Assembly: GCF_030272895.1 (NCBI RefSeq)
Contig: NZ_JALRNF010000012.1
Location: forward strand, 62,001-126,000
DNA: 64,000 nucleotides
Origin: Pseudomonas sp. BGr12
GTDB taxonomy: Bacteria; Pseudomonadota; Gammaproteobacteria; Pseudomonadales; Pseudomonadaceae
Reading direction: 5' to 3'
Under the pieces are notes generated by a model. It ran no database searches, had not been told where the DNA came from, and saw only the letters and a program-made list of their open reading frames with translations. Shown here piece after piece: positions 27,719 to 36,629 of this stretch (positions are counted from its first letter, which is position 1; the number at the start of each line of letters is the position of its first letter). The translations under genes were made by a program, and so were the position numbers.

Positions 27719-28837
27719 ATGCCGTACCAACCGAACGAACTGCTCGCCAGTCACTTCAAGCACAACGGGATCGACCTGAGCCACCTGGAAGAACAACTGA
27801 AGCTGGTCGCCCCCGACAGCCCCAATCTGCCTCTGTATCGCGACATGGTGCTGACCGTCCTGCGCATGGCCCATGACGACAGCAACCGCTGGAACGCCAA
27901 GATCACCCTGCAGGCCCTGCGCGAGCTGGACCATGCCTTCCGCACCCTGGACCAGTACAAGGGCCGGCGCAAGGTCACCGTGTTCGGCTCGGCACGCACC
28001 CCCGTCGAACACCCCATGTACGCACTGGCCCGGGAGCTGGGCGCCACCCTGGCGCGCTCCAACCTGATGGTCATCACCGGCGCCGGCGGCGGCATCATGG
28101 CGGCGGCCCACGAAGGCGCCGGGGTCGATCACAGCCTGGGCTTCAATATCACCCTGCCGTTCGAGCAGCATGCCAATGCCACGGTAGGCGGCACCGACAA
28201 GCTGCTGCCGTTCCACTTCTTCTTCATCCGCAAGCTGTTTTTCGTCAAGGAAGCCGATGCCCTGGTGCTCTGCCCTGGCGGCTTCGGCACGCTGGACGAG
28301 GCGCTGGAAGTACTGACCCTGATCCAGACCGGCAAGAGTCCCCTGGTACCGGTGGTGCTACTGGACTCCCCGGGCGGCAACTTCTGGCAGGACGCCCTGA
28401 ACTTCATCACCCGGCAACTGGAAGAGAACCGCTACATCCTGCCCAGCGACATGAAGCTGCTGCGCCTGGTGCACAGCGCCGAGGAGGCGGTAGAGGAAAT
28501 CAACCAGTTCTACAGCAACTACCACTCCAGCCGCTGGCTGAAGAACCAGTTCGTGATTCGCATGCACCATCCGCTCAGCGAGGCAGCCTTGTTCGACCTG
28601 CAGGAAGGCTTCGCCGACCTGCGCCTGAGCGGCCACTATCATCAGCATGCCTACGCCGGCGAACACCACGATGAGCCGAAGTTCAGCCACCTGACCCGCC
28701 TGACCTTCGCCTTCAACGGCCGCGACCAAGGACGCCTGCGCGAGCTGGTGGACTTCATCAACCTTTCGGAAAACTGGGCCAAGCCCGAACCGATGCATAC
28801 CACCCAGCGTGCCCGCGAAGCGTTGAGGGTCACCTGA
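27719..28837 (+). CDS. LOG-family (lysine decarboxylase-like) protein
   Basis: The 372 residues hold a Rossmann fold (KVTVFGSARTPVEHPMY, ITGAGGGIMAAAHEGA) and the LOG signature PGGFGTLDE. LOG enzymes remove ribose phosphate from cytokinin-type nucleotides; this long bacterial form, with about 75 extra residues at the N-terminus, has no proven substrate. It is close to E. coli PpnN in outline. Older annotations call such proteins lysine decarboxylases, which is incorrect. Confidence 0.85.
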   Translation: MPYQPNELLASHFKHNGIDLSHLEEQLKLVAPDSPNLPLYRDMVLTVLRMAHDDSNRWNAKITLQALRELDHAFRTLDQYKGRRKVTVFGSARTPVEHPMYALARELGATLARSNLMVITGAGGGIMAAAHEGAGVDHSLGFNITLPFEQHANATVGGTDKLLPFHFFFIRKLFFVKEADALVLCPGGFGTLDEALEVLTLIQTGKSPLVPVVLLDSPGGNFWQDALNFITRQLEENRYILPSDMKLLRLVHSAEEAVEEINQFYSNYHSSRWLKNQFVIRMHHPLSEAALFDLQEGFADLRLSGHYHQHAYAGEHHDEPKFSHLTRLTFAFNGRDQGRLRELVDFINLSENWAKPEPMHTTQRAREALRVT

Positions 28838-28848
28838 GAGCCGGGTGG

Positions 28849-29316
28849 TTAATCGTCCAGGCCCCGGCCGCTCAACAGGCGGCCGATCATGTCCATGGAA
28901 AAGCCACGGTAGACCAGGAAACGGGTCTGCTGTGCGCGGCTGCGCGGATCGACGGGTAGCTGGCCGGAGAACTTGCGCTGCCAGACATCACGCAATTGCG
29001 CCGCCCAGTCCACATCGCTCTCGCGCAGGGCCTGGTCGATATCACTGCGTTGCAGGCCACGCTGACCCAGCTCTTCGCGAATGCGTGCGGGGCCGTAACC
29101 TGAGCGTGAGCGGTAGCTGATGAAGCTTTCCAGGTAACGGGCTTCACTGAGCAGGCCCTCTTCCGTCAGACGGTCGAGTTCCTGGTCAATCAATTCGGGG
29201 GGAGCGCCGCGCTGACGCAACTTGCGCGTCAGCTCGACTCGACCGTGCTCGCGACGTGCGAGCAGGTCCATGGCTGTCCGCCTCACGGCGACGGGGGTAT
29301 CGAGTTCGACGGACAT
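28849..29316 (-). CDS. recX: RecX, modulator of RecA
   Basis: RecX binds RecA filaments and limits their growth. The 155 residues have the repeated three-helix units of the family ([51 protein letters not shown]). It begins 8 bases after the recA stop, so recA and recX are co-transcribed and SOS-induced together. Confidence 0.97.
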   Translation of the reverse strand: MSVELDTPVAVRRTAMDLLARREHGRVELTRKLRQRGAPPELIDQELDRLTEEGLLSEARYLESFISYRSRSGYGPARIREELGQRGLQRSDIDQALRESDVDWAAQLRDVWQRKFSGQLPVDPRSRAQQTRFLVYRGFSMDMIGRLLSGRGLDD

Positions 29317-29324
29317 GGGGGCGA

Positions 29325-30395
29325 TCAGTAGTCGGCGTCAGCGTCGACCAGATCGTCTTCAGCTTCGGCGTTGACCGCAGCAGCCTTGCCGGCTGCATCG
29401 ACGGCGCCAGCGCTGAGCAGTTTGTCGCGAATCTGCTTCTCGAGGGTGGCGGCGATTTCCGGGTTGTCCTGGAGGAACTTGGCGGAGTTGGCCTTGCCCT
29501 GACCGATCTTGCTGCCCTGGTAGCTGTACCAGGCACCGGATTTTTCCAGGAAGCCGTGCAGCACGCCCAGGTCGATGATCTCGCCGTTGCGGTAGATGCC
29601 CTTGCCGTAGAGGATCTGGAATTCAGCCTGACGGAACGGTGGCGCCACCTTGTTCTTGACGATCTTGACCCGGGTTTCGCTGCCGACCACTTCGTCGCCT
29701 TCCTTCACCGCGCCGGTACGGCGGATGTCCAGGCGAACCGAGGCGTAGAACTTCAGGGCGTTACCACCGGTGGTGGTTTCCGGGCTGCCGAACATCACAC
29801 CGATCTTCATGCGGATCTGGTTGATGAAGATCACCAGGCAGTTGGCGTTCTTGATGTTGCCGGTGATCTTGCGCAGCGCCTGGGACATCAGGCGGGCCTG
29901 CAGGCCCACGTGCATGTCGCCCATTTCGCCTTCGATCTCGGCCTTGGGTACCAGGGCGGCCACGGAGTCGACGATGATCACGTCAACGGCGTTGGAGCGC
30001 ACCAGCATGTCGGTGATCTCCAGGGCCTGCTCGCCGGTGTCCGGCTGCGAGACCAGCAGGTCGTCGACATTGACGCCCAGCTTGCCAGCGTACTCGGGGT
30101 CGAGGGCGTGTTCGGCGTCGACGAAGGCGCAGGTAGCGCCCATTTTCTGGGCCTGGGCGATGACCGACAGGGTCAGGGTGGTTTTACCGGACGACTCGGG
30201 GCCGTAGATCTCGACGATACGACCTTTTGGCAGACCGCCAATGCCCAGGGCGATGTCCAGGCCCAGGGAGCCGGTGGAGATGGCCGGGATCGCCTGACGC
30301 TCGTGGTCGCCCATGCGCATGACCGCGCCTTTACCGAATTGACGCTCGATTTGCCCCAGGGCCGCAGCCAAGGCGCGCTTCTTGTTGTCGTCCAT
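29325..30395 (-). CDS. recA: RecA recombinase
   Basis: RecA forms filaments on single-stranded DNA, exchanges strands and triggers self-cleavage of LexA and S24-type repressors. The 356 residues include Walker A (GPESSGKTT), the MAW/L1/L2 regions (for example [14 protein letters not shown]) and an acidic C-terminus ([12 protein letters not shown]). The start [17 protein letters not shown] is the Pseudomonas start; an upstream ATG adds four residues. A perfect CTG-N10-CAG LexA box lies 44 bases upstream. Confidence 0.99.
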   Translation of the reverse strand: MDDNKKRALAAALGQIERQFGKGAVMRMGDHERQAIPAISTGSLGLDIALGIGGLPKGRIVEIYGPESSGKTTLTLSVIAQAQKMGATCAFVDAEHALDPEYAGKLGVNVDDLLVSQPDTGEQALEITDMLVRSNAVDVIIVDSVAALVPKAEIEGEMGDMHVGLQARLMSQALRKITGNIKNANCLVIFINQIRMKIGVMFGSPETTTGGNALKFYASVRLDIRRTGAVKEGDEVVGSETRVKIVKNKVAPPFRQAEFQILYGKGIYRNGEIIDLGVLHGFLEKSGAWYSYQGSKIGQGKANSAKFLQDNPEIAATLEKQIRDKLLSAGAVDAAGKAAAVNAEAEDDLVDADADY

Positions 30396-30438
30396 TGAAG
30401 TCCTCACGTAATCGATAGGGCCTGACGGCCAGAAACAC

Positions 30439-30454
30439 CTGTATAAGTAGCCAG
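30439..30454. promoter_or_regulatory. LexA (SOS) box upstream of recA
   Basis: CTGTATAAGTAGCCAG has both CTG and CAG ends and the TATA core of the LexA consensus. Its position near the expected promoter makes it the SOS operator. Confidence 0.9.
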
Positions 30455-30499
30455 TATTATTCCACAGGGTTTTCTTCCCGCCTACCCCCGAATTGCGAT

Positions 30500-30982
30500 T
30501 TACTCTGCGCCAAGCTGTAACAAGCCCTCTAGCGCGGCGATTACCGTTTGTCGGCGTACCGCGTCACGGTCGCCGTCGAAGTGCCGGCGCTCGCTGCTCA
30601 CCCGCTCGCCATCGGCCCAGGCCAGCCATACGGTGCCTACCGGTTTGGCTGGAGAGCCGCCATCGGGCCCGGCCACACCACTGACCGCCACGGCAAAGCG
30701 CGCACCGCTGGCCGCCCGGGCGCCACGGACCATGGCCTCGACCACTTCCTGGCTGACGGCGCCGACCTGGACGAACAAGGTCTGCGGCACACCCAGTTGG
30801 CGAGTCTTCTGCCCGTTGGAATAGGTCACGTAACCGGCCTCGAACCAGGCCGAGCTGCCCGCCGTGCGGGTGATCGCCTCGGCGATGCCGCCGCCGGTGC
30901 AGGATTCGGCCGTGGTCACCTGGGCGTTGAAACGACGCAGGTGTTCGCCCAGGCGGGCGGAAAGCGCAGAGATCGGGTCCAT
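30500..30982 (-). CDS. pncC: nicotinamide-nucleotide amidohydrolase (CinA C-terminal family)
   Basis: The 160 residues correspond to the CinA C-terminal domain alone, the PncC form that deamidates NMN to NaMN for NAD recycling. The family motifs [16 protein letters not shown] and [20 protein letters not shown] are complete. It lies upstream of recA on the same strand, the standard Pseudomonas order, and marks one border of the accessory island. Confidence 0.96.
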   Translation of the reverse strand: MDPISALSARLGEHLRRFNAQVTTAESCTGGGIAEAITRTAGSSAWFEAGYVTYSNGQKTRQLGVPQTLFVQVGAVSQEVVEAMVRGARAASGARFAVAVSGVAGPDGGSPAKPVGTVWLAWADGERVSSERRHFDGDRDAVRRQTVIAALEGLLQLGAE

Positions 30983-31041
30983 GGCAAGCTCCTTGAAAGA
31001 CTGTCGCCTACCCTACACCAGCGCAGGCCCGGCACAAATGT

Positions 31042-31587
31042 TCAACGCAGTACCTCCCGGGCCCTGGCCCAGAGGCGCAAGCGACTCTCCAGGCCATTGA
31101 GCCCACCGTTGATATGCCGGGTGATGCGGTTGAACTCGCCCCGGTCAGCCAATGGGTTAAGACCACGCGAGTGCCAGAACCAGGCGGCAGACTCCGATGC
31201 CCACTGCGGTTGTTCGAGCAACTGGGGGTGTTCGAGCAGGCGCTCGTCGCCAAACAGGGCCAGGCTGCAAGCCCGGTAGTTGTCGCGCCCGGTCACCTGG
31301 ATCAGGCCACGGCCGCAGTAGCGCTGGCCATCGCCGTCGGCCTCGGGGCTATTACCCAGGCGCAGGGCCAGGTTGCCGGTGTCATAGCGCGAGAGATAGC
31401 GGTCGCTGCCCAGCTCCCTGACGTAGCGCAACTGGCCGGATTCATGCCCCACTTGGGCGAGGAACGCAGCCATGCGCCGGGGGGTGTTGATTGCCCAACG
31501 GGTCATGGCCTGGTTCAGTGCAGGTAAAAAAATGCCCGTGTTCAGACGGGCATCGGGAAACAGTGCAGTCAGTTGTTCCAGTGTCAT
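31042..31587 (-). CDS. GH19 endolysin (chitinase-like lysozyme)
   Basis: The 181-residue glycoside hydrolase of family 19 is the lysis enzyme type used by phages and tailocins to cut peptidoglycan. Catalytic glutamates are Glu49 (QVGHESGQLRY) and probably Glu58 (VRELGS), and the GRGLIQVTGRDNY block is typical. The ATG at 31587 follows AAGGA. There is no signal peptide, so it needs the holin encoded upstream to reach the wall. It looks intact. Tail genes that normally accompany it are absent. Confidence 0.9.
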   Translation of the reverse strand: MTLEQLTALFPDARLNTGIFLPALNQAMTRWAINTPRRMAAFLAQVGHESGQLRYVRELGSDRYLSRYDTGNLALRLGNSPEADGDGQRYCGRGLIQVTGRDNYRACSLALFGDERLLEHPQLLEQPQWASESAAWFWHSRGLNPLADRGEFNRITRHINGGLNGLESRLRLWARAREVLR

Positions 31588-31693
31588 GGGGTCCTTCCTG
31601 GTCGAGAGGTTCAATCGGGTTACGGCTCGATGGCTCGGAGCGGATACTGGCTTGCGACTTTCTTGCCTCATGCAAAGCCAGCCGCTCGTTCAT
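31442..31693 (-). CDS. short ORF coupled to the holin, possible deletion remnant
   Basis: An ATG overlaps the holin stop codon (ATGA) and has a near-perfect Shine-Dalgarno, AAGGAGG at 7-base spacing. This normally marks a real translation start. The frame (MNERLALHEARKSQASIRSE..., 83 residues) soon becomes unconvincing and runs antiparallel in reading register, overlapping the endolysin gene by 146 bases. It may be the first codons of a deleted structural gene fused to downstream sequence; alternatively it is a small overlapping lysis protein. I do not recognise it. Confidence 0.4.
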   Translation of the reverse strand: MNERLALHEARKSQASIRSEPSSRNPIEPLDQEGPHDTGTTDCTVSRCPSEHGHFFTCTEPGHDPLGNQHPPAHGCVPRPSGA

Positions 31694-32052
31694 GATCGCT
31701 CCTCCTTGTTGCCTTGCCTGGGAAAGCCTGGCGTTTGCGCATCGACCCCCAGCCGCCGCGCCGCCCAACGCTCATACAGCCCGATGGCCACATCCGCCCC
31801 GGCCATCGCCGTGAGGCAACCGAAGGCGCTGGCGCTCCAGATCGACATGCCGCTGGCATACAGCAGCATCACCGTCGACACGCCGCAGACCATGCAGGCC
31901 CCCGAGCGCAACAACAGGCGCCGAATCAGCGCCCAGCCGCGCGCACCTGCCTTGTCCGCACGCCACATTTCGCCGCTGATGCCGCCCAGCAGGGCCAGGA
32001 CGATCACCAGCCAGATCGGCATCTCCAGCAACGCTTGCTGCTCGCCTGTCAC
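31690..32052 (-). CDS. phage/tailocin-type holin
   Basis: The 120 residues give three membrane helices (about 11-26, 49-66 and 70-92) with charged ends (GEMWRADKAGARGW between the first and second; ERWAARRLG after the third). This matches holins of Pseudomonas R/F-type pyocin and tailocin loci. The GTG at 32052 (MTGEQQALLEMPIW) is chosen because AGGAGA lies before it. It would permeabilise the inner membrane and release the endolysin encoded next. Confidence 0.85.
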   Translation of the reverse strand: MTGEQQALLEMPIWLVIVLALLGGISGEMWRADKAGARGWALIRRLLLRSGACMVCGVSTVMLLYASGMSIWSASAFGCLTAMAGADVAIGLYERWAARRLGVDAQTPGFPRQGNKEERS

Positions 32053-32162
32053 TGTCCTGTCTCCTTGGGTAGTCGCCGTCTGGCACCTTGCCCGCGGCAC
32101 TTGTTGTAGAACCGATCACATCGCCATCCTTGTCACCAACGATGTCGACCGGCTTGAGACAA

Positions 32163-32239
32163 AGGCTATGCATTTACGCATATACAGTCAATGCATTTGT
32201 GGAAATATTTATACGTAAGAAAATGCGCATATGCATGCA
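32163..32239 (-). promoter_or_regulatory. candidate lysis-cassette promoter with ATGC-rich operators
   Basis: On the minus strand TTGACT (32191-32186) and TAGCCT (32168-32163) are spaced 17 bases apart, directed at the holin. The spacer contains the inverted repeat TATGC-GTAAAT-GCATA (32182-32167), and further ATGCGCAT, GCATATGC and TGCATGCA palindromes lie at 32223-32239. The stretch is unusually AT-rich. The likely ligand is the S24 repressor encoded next door. Confidence 0.5.
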
Positions 32240-32281
32240 CGTCTTGTCTGGCAAGGGATTCAGAGGTTTTACGCAGACGAA

Positions 32282-32306
32282 AAAAAACCCGCCAAGGCGG
32301 GTTTTC
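32282..32306 (-). terminator. terminator of the repressor gene
   Basis: On the minus strand AAAACCCGCC-TT-GGCGGGTTTTTTTT follows the repressor stop codon, separating it from the lysis genes. Confidence 0.88.
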
Positions 32307-32324
32307 TGAATGGCCCGATGACCA

Positions 32325-33059
32325 TCAGCGGGCGTACATGCCCCACCAGAAGACGTGACCCAGGATACTGATCTGCTCTTCCTGCATCTGCTGGAAGCTG
32401 TAGTCTTCGTCCGGGTGTTCGTCGCGGTTGAAGCTGCGCAGGCGAATGCCGGTGGGCAGGCGATAGAGCTGCTTCACCCGCAACTGGCCGTTGTGGTTGA
32501 TCGCATAGAGGTCACCGTCGACGATATCGCCGATGCCACTTTTGCCGGCATTGACCCCCACCGTGGCGCCATCGCGCAGCACCGGCAACATGCTGTTACC
32601 GCGCACCGTGACACACTTGGCCTGATCGAACTGCACACCGTTGTGGCGCAGGCTGCGCTTGCCGAAGCGCAGGCTGGCCTTCTCGCTTTCCTCGATGACG
32701 AATCGTCCTGATCCTGCTGCCAACTCGACCTCGCGAAGAAAGGGAATGGAGACCTCGTCATCTTCGATCGGGGTATCGTCATCCCACAAGCTGATGTCGT
32801 GCAACTCGGCGTGGCTGCGGGGCGGCGCGGCCTCGCGGCTTTCGCCGAGTTCGACGCGCCCGCGCAACTGATCGGTGCTCACGCCGAAATACTCGGCGAT
32901 CTTCGACACGTGCTTGTCGGACGGGTCGACGATCTTCTCGCTGAGAATGCGCGACAGGGTGGATTGGGGCACGCCGGTACGCCGGTGCAGCTCCGTGGGG
33001 GAGATACCGTGGCGATCGAGCAGTGCTCTGAGAACGGAGGCTACGTTGCGTTTTTGCAT
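32325..33059 (-). CDS. S24 (CI/LexA/PrtR-like) repressor
   Basis: The 244 residues comprise an N-terminal helix-turn-helix ([20 protein letters not shown], about 20-39) and a C-terminal peptidase S24 domain. The self-cleavage Ala115-Gly116 (ELAAGSG), nucleophile Ser156 (VRGNSMLP) and Lys196 (LRVKQLY) are all present, so RecA-stimulated autocleavage is expected. It resembles PrtR, the repressor of Pseudomonas pyocins. The ATG at 33059 matches the family N-terminus; one at 33068 adds three residues. No PrtN-type activator is adjacent. Confidence 0.9.
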   Translation of the reverse strand: MQKRNVASVLRALLDRHGISPTELHRRTGVPQSTLSRILSEKIVDPSDKHVSKIAEYFGVSTDQLRGRVELGESREAAPPRSHAELHDISLWDDDTPIEDDEVSIPFLREVELAAGSGRFVIEESEKASLRFGKRSLRHNGVQFDQAKCVTVRGNSMLPVLRDGATVGVNAGKSGIGDIVDGDLYAINHNGQLRVKQLYRLPTGIRLRSFNRDEHPDEDYSFQQMQEEQISILGHVFWWGMYAR

Positions 33060-33104
33060 AACCTGCATAATGCGGCCCGTCCGGGCAAATTGCAAATGCC
33101 ACCC

Positions 33105-33118
33105 TGCATGAAAATGCA
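33105..33118. promoter_or_regulatory. candidate repressor operator upstream of its own gene
   Basis: TGCAT-GAAA-ATGCA is a perfect inverted repeat 46 bases before the repressor start, between it and divergent mutS. Its ATGCA half-sites recur in the cluster before the holin (32167-32239), suggesting one regulator acts on both. Confidence 0.5.
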
Positions 33119-33227
33119 TGGACAAAAGGTCGCGGCGCGGCCGTCGTCCTCGGCATCGACGACAAAATCCCTGTACCATTGCCCGCTTGCCTTTGGTCTA
33201 AACGACACCGCGAGCCAAGTTTCTGTA

Positions 33228-35795
33228 ATGAGCGATCTTTCCGCACACACCCCGATGATGCAGCAGTACTGGAAGCTGAAGAACCAGCACCCGGACCAGC
33301 TGATGTTCTACCGCATGGGCGACTTCTACGAGATCTTCTATGAAGACGCAAAGAAGGCCGCCAAACTCCTGGATATCACCCTGACCGCCCGCGGGCAGTC
33401 GGCGGGCCAGTCGATTCCCATGTGCGGTATCCCCTTCCATGCGGCCGAGGGTTACCTGGCCAAGCTGGTGAAGCTGGGCGAATCGGTGGTGATCTGCGAA
33501 CAGATCGGCGATCCGGCCACCAGCAAGGGTCCGGTGGAACGCCAGGTGGTGCGCATCATCACCCCCGGCACAGTCAGCGACGAAGCGCTGCTCGATGAGC
33601 GCCGCGACAACCTGATCGCCGCCGTGCTCGGTGACGAGCGCCTGTTCGGCCTGGCCGTGCTGGACATCACCAGCGGCAACTTCAGCGTGCAGGAGATCAA
33701 GGGCTGGGAGAACCTGCTGGCCGAACTCGAACGCATCAACCCGGTGGAGCTGCTGATCCCGGATGACTGGCCGCAAGGCCTGCCGGCGGAAAAGCGTCGT
33801 GGCGCCCGCCGCCGCGCGCCCTGGGACTTCGACCGCGACTCGGCGCGCAAGAGCCTGTGCCAGCAGTTCGCAACCCAGGACCTGAAAGGCTTCGGCTGCG
33901 AGAAGCTGACCCTGGCCATCGGCGCCGCCGGCTGCCTGCTTGGCTACGCCAAGGAAACCCAGCGCACCGCCCTGCCCCACCTGCGCAGCCTCAAGCACGA
34001 ACGCCTGGACGACACCGTGGTGCTCGACGGCGCCAGCCGCCGCAACCTCGAACTGGATGTGAACCTGGCCGGTGGCCGCGACAACACCCTGCAATCGGTC
34101 ATCGACCGTTGCCAGACCGCCATGGGTAGCCGCCTGCTGACCCGCTGGCTGAACCGCCCGCTGCGTGACCTGAAAGTGCTGCTGGCTCGCCAGGGTTCGA
34201 TCCGCTGCCTGCTCGACGGCTACCGCTTCGAGAAGCTGCAACCGCAGCTCAAGGAAATCGGCGACATCGAGCGGATCCTCGCCCGCATCGGCCTGCGCAA
34301 TGCCCGTCCACGAGACCTGGCCCGCCTGCGTGATGCCCTGGGCGCCCTGCCCGAGTTGCAGAACGCCATGGCCGAGCTCGAGGCACCGCACCTGGCGCGC
34401 CTGGCGGCGATTGCCGGCACCTACCCGGAGCTGGCCGACCTGCTGGAAAAAGCCATCATCGACACCCCGCCGGCGGTGATCCGCGACGGTGGCGTGCTCA
34501 AGACCGGCTACGACAGCGAGCTGGACGAGCTGCTGGCCATGAGCGAGAACGCCGGCCAGTTCCTCATCGACCTCGAAGCCCGGGAAAAGGCCCGCACGGG
34601 CCTGGCCAACCTCAAGGTCGGCTACAACCGCGTGCACGGCTACTTCATCGAACTGCCGAGCAAGCAGGCCGAGCAGGCGCCGGGCGATTACATCCGCCGC
34701 CAGACCCTCAAGGGCGCCGAGCGCTTCATCACACCGGAACTCAAAGCCTTCGAAGACAAGGCGCTGTCGGCCAAGAGCCGCGCCCTGGCCCGGGAAAAGA
34801 TGCTCTATGACGCGCTGCTGGAAACCCTGATCAGCCACCTGGCGCCGTTGCAGGACACCGCCGCCGCCCTGGCCGAGCTGGATGTGCTGAGCAACCTGGC
34901 CGAGCGCGCGCTGAACCTGGACCTGAACTGCCCGACCTTCGTCGACGAACCTTGCATGCGCATCAACCAAGGTCGTCATCCGGTGGTCGAGCAGGTACTG
35001 ACCACGCCGTTCGTAGCCAACGACCTGGCCTTGGACGATAACACCCGCATGCTGGTGATCACCGGCCCGAACATGGGCGGTAAATCCACCTACATGCGCC
35101 AGACCGCGCTGATCGTACTGATGGCGCACATCGGCAGCTTTGTGCCGGCCGCCAGCTGCGAGCTGTCGCTGGTGGACCGCATCTTCACCCGCATCGGCTC
35201 CAGCGACGACCTGGCCGGTGGCCGTTCGACCTTCATGGTCGAGATGAGCGAAACCGCCAACATCCTGCACAACGCCACCGACCGCAGCCTGGTGCTGATG
35301 GACGAGGTCGGCCGTGGCACCAGTACCTTCGACGGCCTGTCGCTGGCCTGGGCCGCCGCCGAGCGCCTGGCCCAGTTGCGCGCCTACACCCTGTTCGCCA
35401 CCCACTATTTCGAACTCACGGTCTTGCCGGAGAGCGAACCGCTGGTGGCCAACGTGCACCTCAACGCCACCGAGCACAACGAACGCATCGTGTTCCTGCA
35501 CCACGTGCTGCCCGGGCCTGCCAGCCAGAGCTACGGCCTGGCCGTGGCCCAGCTGGCGGGCGTGCCGTCGCCGGTGATCCAGCGCGCCCGCGAGCACCTG
35601 GGCCGCCTGGAAACCGCCAGCCTGCCCCACGAAATGCCGGTGTCGCCCAAGGGCGCGGATGCTGTGCCGCACCAGAGCGACCTGTTTGCCAGCCTGCCCC
35701 ACCCGGCCATCGAGAAGCTCGGGAAGCTGGACCTGGACAACATGACGCCGCGTCAAGCTATCGAAATGCTCTATACACTAAAGACTCTGTTATAA
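33228..35795 (+). CDS. mutS: DNA mismatch repair protein MutS
   Basis: MutS recognises mismatches and starts methyl-directed repair. The 855 residues show the mismatch-binding [11 protein letters not shown] (Phe-x-Glu wedge, near residue 35), core and clamp domains, Walker A ([13 protein letters not shown]), Walker B ([16 protein letters not shown]) and a C-terminal tetramerisation region. The start [14 protein letters not shown] is the family start; the frame continues far upstream only as an antisense overlap with the repressor gene. It is one border of the accessory island. Confidence 0.98.
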   Translation: MSDLSAHTPMMQQYWKLKNQHPDQLMFYRMGDFYEIFYEDAKKAAKLLDITLTARGQSAGQSIPMCGIPFHAAEGYLAKLVKLGESVVICEQIGDPATSKGPVERQVVRIITPGTVSDEALLDERRDNLIAAVLGDERLFGLAVLDITSGNFSVQEIKGWENLLAELERINPVELLIPDDWPQGLPAEKRRGARRRAPWDFDRDSARKSLCQQFATQDLKGFGCEKLTLAIGAAGCLLGYAKETQRTALPHLRSLKHERLDDTVVLDGASRRNLELDVNLAGGRDNTLQSVIDRCQTAMGSRLLTRWLNRPLRDLKVLLARQGSIRCLLDGYRFEKLQPQLKEIGDIERILARIGLRNARPRDLARLRDALGALPELQNAMAELEAPHLARLAAIAGTYPELADLLEKAIIDTPPAVIRDGGVLKTGYDSELDELLAMSENAGQFLIDLEAREKARTGLANLKVGYNRVHGYFIELPSKQAEQAPGDYIRRQTLKGAERFITPELKAFEDKALSAKSRALAREKMLYDALLETLISHLAPLQDTAAALAELDVLSNLAERALNLDLNCPTFVDEPCMRINQGRHPVVEQVLTTPFVANDLALDDNTRMLVITGPNMGGKSTYMRQTALIVLMAHIGSFVPAASCELSLVDRIFTRIGSSDDLAGGRSTFMVEMSETANILHNATDRSLVLMDEVGRGTSTFDGLSLAWAAAERLAQLRAYTLFATHYFELTVLPESEPLVANVHLNATEHNERIVFLHHVLPGPASQSYGLAVAQLAGVPSPVIQRAREHLGRLETASLPHEMPVSPKGADAVPHQSDLFASLPHPAIEKLGKLDLDNMTPRQAIEMLYTLKTLL

Positions 35796-35827
35796 CGCGA
35801 GCCCGCACAAGCTGATAGAATCCCGCG

Positions 35828-35882
35828 CGGTTTGGCGCTACTGCAGGTTATTAGCCTGGCCTGCAGCCGAACGACCAAACCG
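35828..35882 (+). promoter_or_regulatory. nested inverted repeat in the fdxA leader
   Basis: Outer arms CGGTTTGG and CCAAACCG (8 bp) enclose inner arms CTGCAGG and CCTGCAG (7 bp). The RNA would form a long interrupted hairpin between mutS and fdxA. No T-tract follows, so it is not a standard terminator; it could stabilise or regulate the fdxA message. Confidence 0.5.
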
Positions 35883-35935
35883 AGCGACCCTGTCTGGAAG
35901 GGTATCGCTGCCGTCGCCTGAGGAGAGAATTAGAA

Positions 35936-36259
35936 ATGACCTTCGTCGTCACCGACAACTGCATCAAGTGCAAGTACACCGACTGCGTAGAAGTCTGTCC
36001 GGTGGACTGCTTCTACGAAGGCCCGAACTTCCTGGTCATTCACCCGGATGAGTGCATCGACTGTGCACTGTGCGAGCCTGAATGCCCTGCCCAAGCCATT
36101 TTTTCGGAAGACGAAGTGCCTGCCGGCATGGAGAACTTCATCGAGCTTAACGCCGAGCTGGCGGAGATCTGGCCGAACATCACCGAGCGCAAAGATGCGC
36201 TGCCGGACGCCGAAGAGTGGGATGGCAAGACTGGCAAGATCGCCGATCTGGAGCGCTAA
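35936..36259 (+). CDS. fdxA: seven-iron ferredoxin FdxA
   Basis: This 107-residue ferredoxin binds a 3Fe-4S and a 4Fe-4S cluster. Cysteines are in [17 protein letters not shown] near the N-terminus and [12 protein letters not shown] about residue 40-52, with the C-terminal extension of the Azotobacter FdI type ([19 protein letters not shown]). The order mutS-fdxA-rpoS is conserved in Pseudomonas. GAGGAGAGAATT precedes the start. Its redox partner is not shown here. Confidence 0.97.
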   Translation: MTFVVTDNCIKCKYTDCVEVCPVDCFYEGPNFLVIHPDECIDCALCEPECPAQAIFSEDEVPAGMENFIELNAELAEIWPNITERKDALPDAEEWDGKTGKIADLER

Positions 36260-36273
36260 GCGCCTGCGGATCA

Positions 36274-36302
36274 CAAAAAAAGGCCCTTCGGGGCCTTTTT
36301 TC
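36274..36302 (+). terminator. fdxA terminator
   Basis: AAAAAAAGGCCC-TTC-GGGGCCTTTTTT lies 15 bases after the fdxA stop codon; it is symmetrical enough to work both ways. Confidence 0.92.
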
Positions 36303-36324
36303 ATGACTCAGGTTTCTTGCGGGC

Positions 36325-36455
36325 AAAAAAAAGGGGCGGTTTGACCCGCCCACATTTTTTCCGTAGTCCCTTTGATCCCTTTCATCATCCTGATGAATCG
36401 CATCCTGCGATGTCCTTGGCCTCCATCCGTGAAAGCCTGTGTCAGTCCGTAGACA
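36325..36455 (-). ncRNA. rsmZ: RsmZ regulatory small RNA
   Basis: Between fdxA and rpoS, where Pseudomonas carries rsmZ, the minus strand encodes a roughly 130-base RNA starting near TGTCTACGGACTGACACAGG. It contains nine GGA triplets, many in hairpin loops (ACGGAC, AAGGACA, and CAGGATG twice), which bind and sequester RsmA/RsmE. It ends in GCGGGTCAAACCGC with a run of eight T residues. A TAGTAT -10 element lies just upstream. RsmZ relieves translational repression and is switched on by GacS/GacA. The 5' end is inferred from homology to P. fluorescens RsmZ. Confidence 0.93.
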
Positions 36456-36552
36456 CAGTTCAGATACTAGTCCTTGCAGCCGTTGCAGCAACCGGTCAAA
36501 GCTCTCAAAAAGCTGCTGAAACCTGACTGAAACAAACAAAATAATCATTAAT

Positions 36553-36565
36553 TATCAATTAGTTA
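36553..36565. promoter_or_regulatory. IHF site in the rsmZ promoter
   Basis: TATCAATTAGTTA is a perfect match to the IHF consensus WATCAANNNNTTR. It lies in an AT-rich linker between the GacA box and the rsmZ start, where IHF bending has been reported in P. fluorescens. Confidence 0.7.
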
Positions 36566-36629
36566 TAAAAAAGCGCACGGTAAAAACGGCAACGATTTAC
36601 TAGCGCATACTGCGATGACTTACATAACG

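Noticed and set aside
27719..28837. Lysine decarboxylase
   Set aside because: The PGGFGTLDE motif and Rossmann fold identify the LOG family; the decarboxylase name is a historical error.
30983..33227. A complete prophage or tailocin
   Set aside because: No tail, baseplate, capsid, terminase or integrase gene and no attachment repeats are visible.
36325..36355. Second terminator for fdxA
   Set aside because: The T-run lies on the minus-strand side, so it terminates RsmZ; fdxA has its own terminator at 36274-36302.
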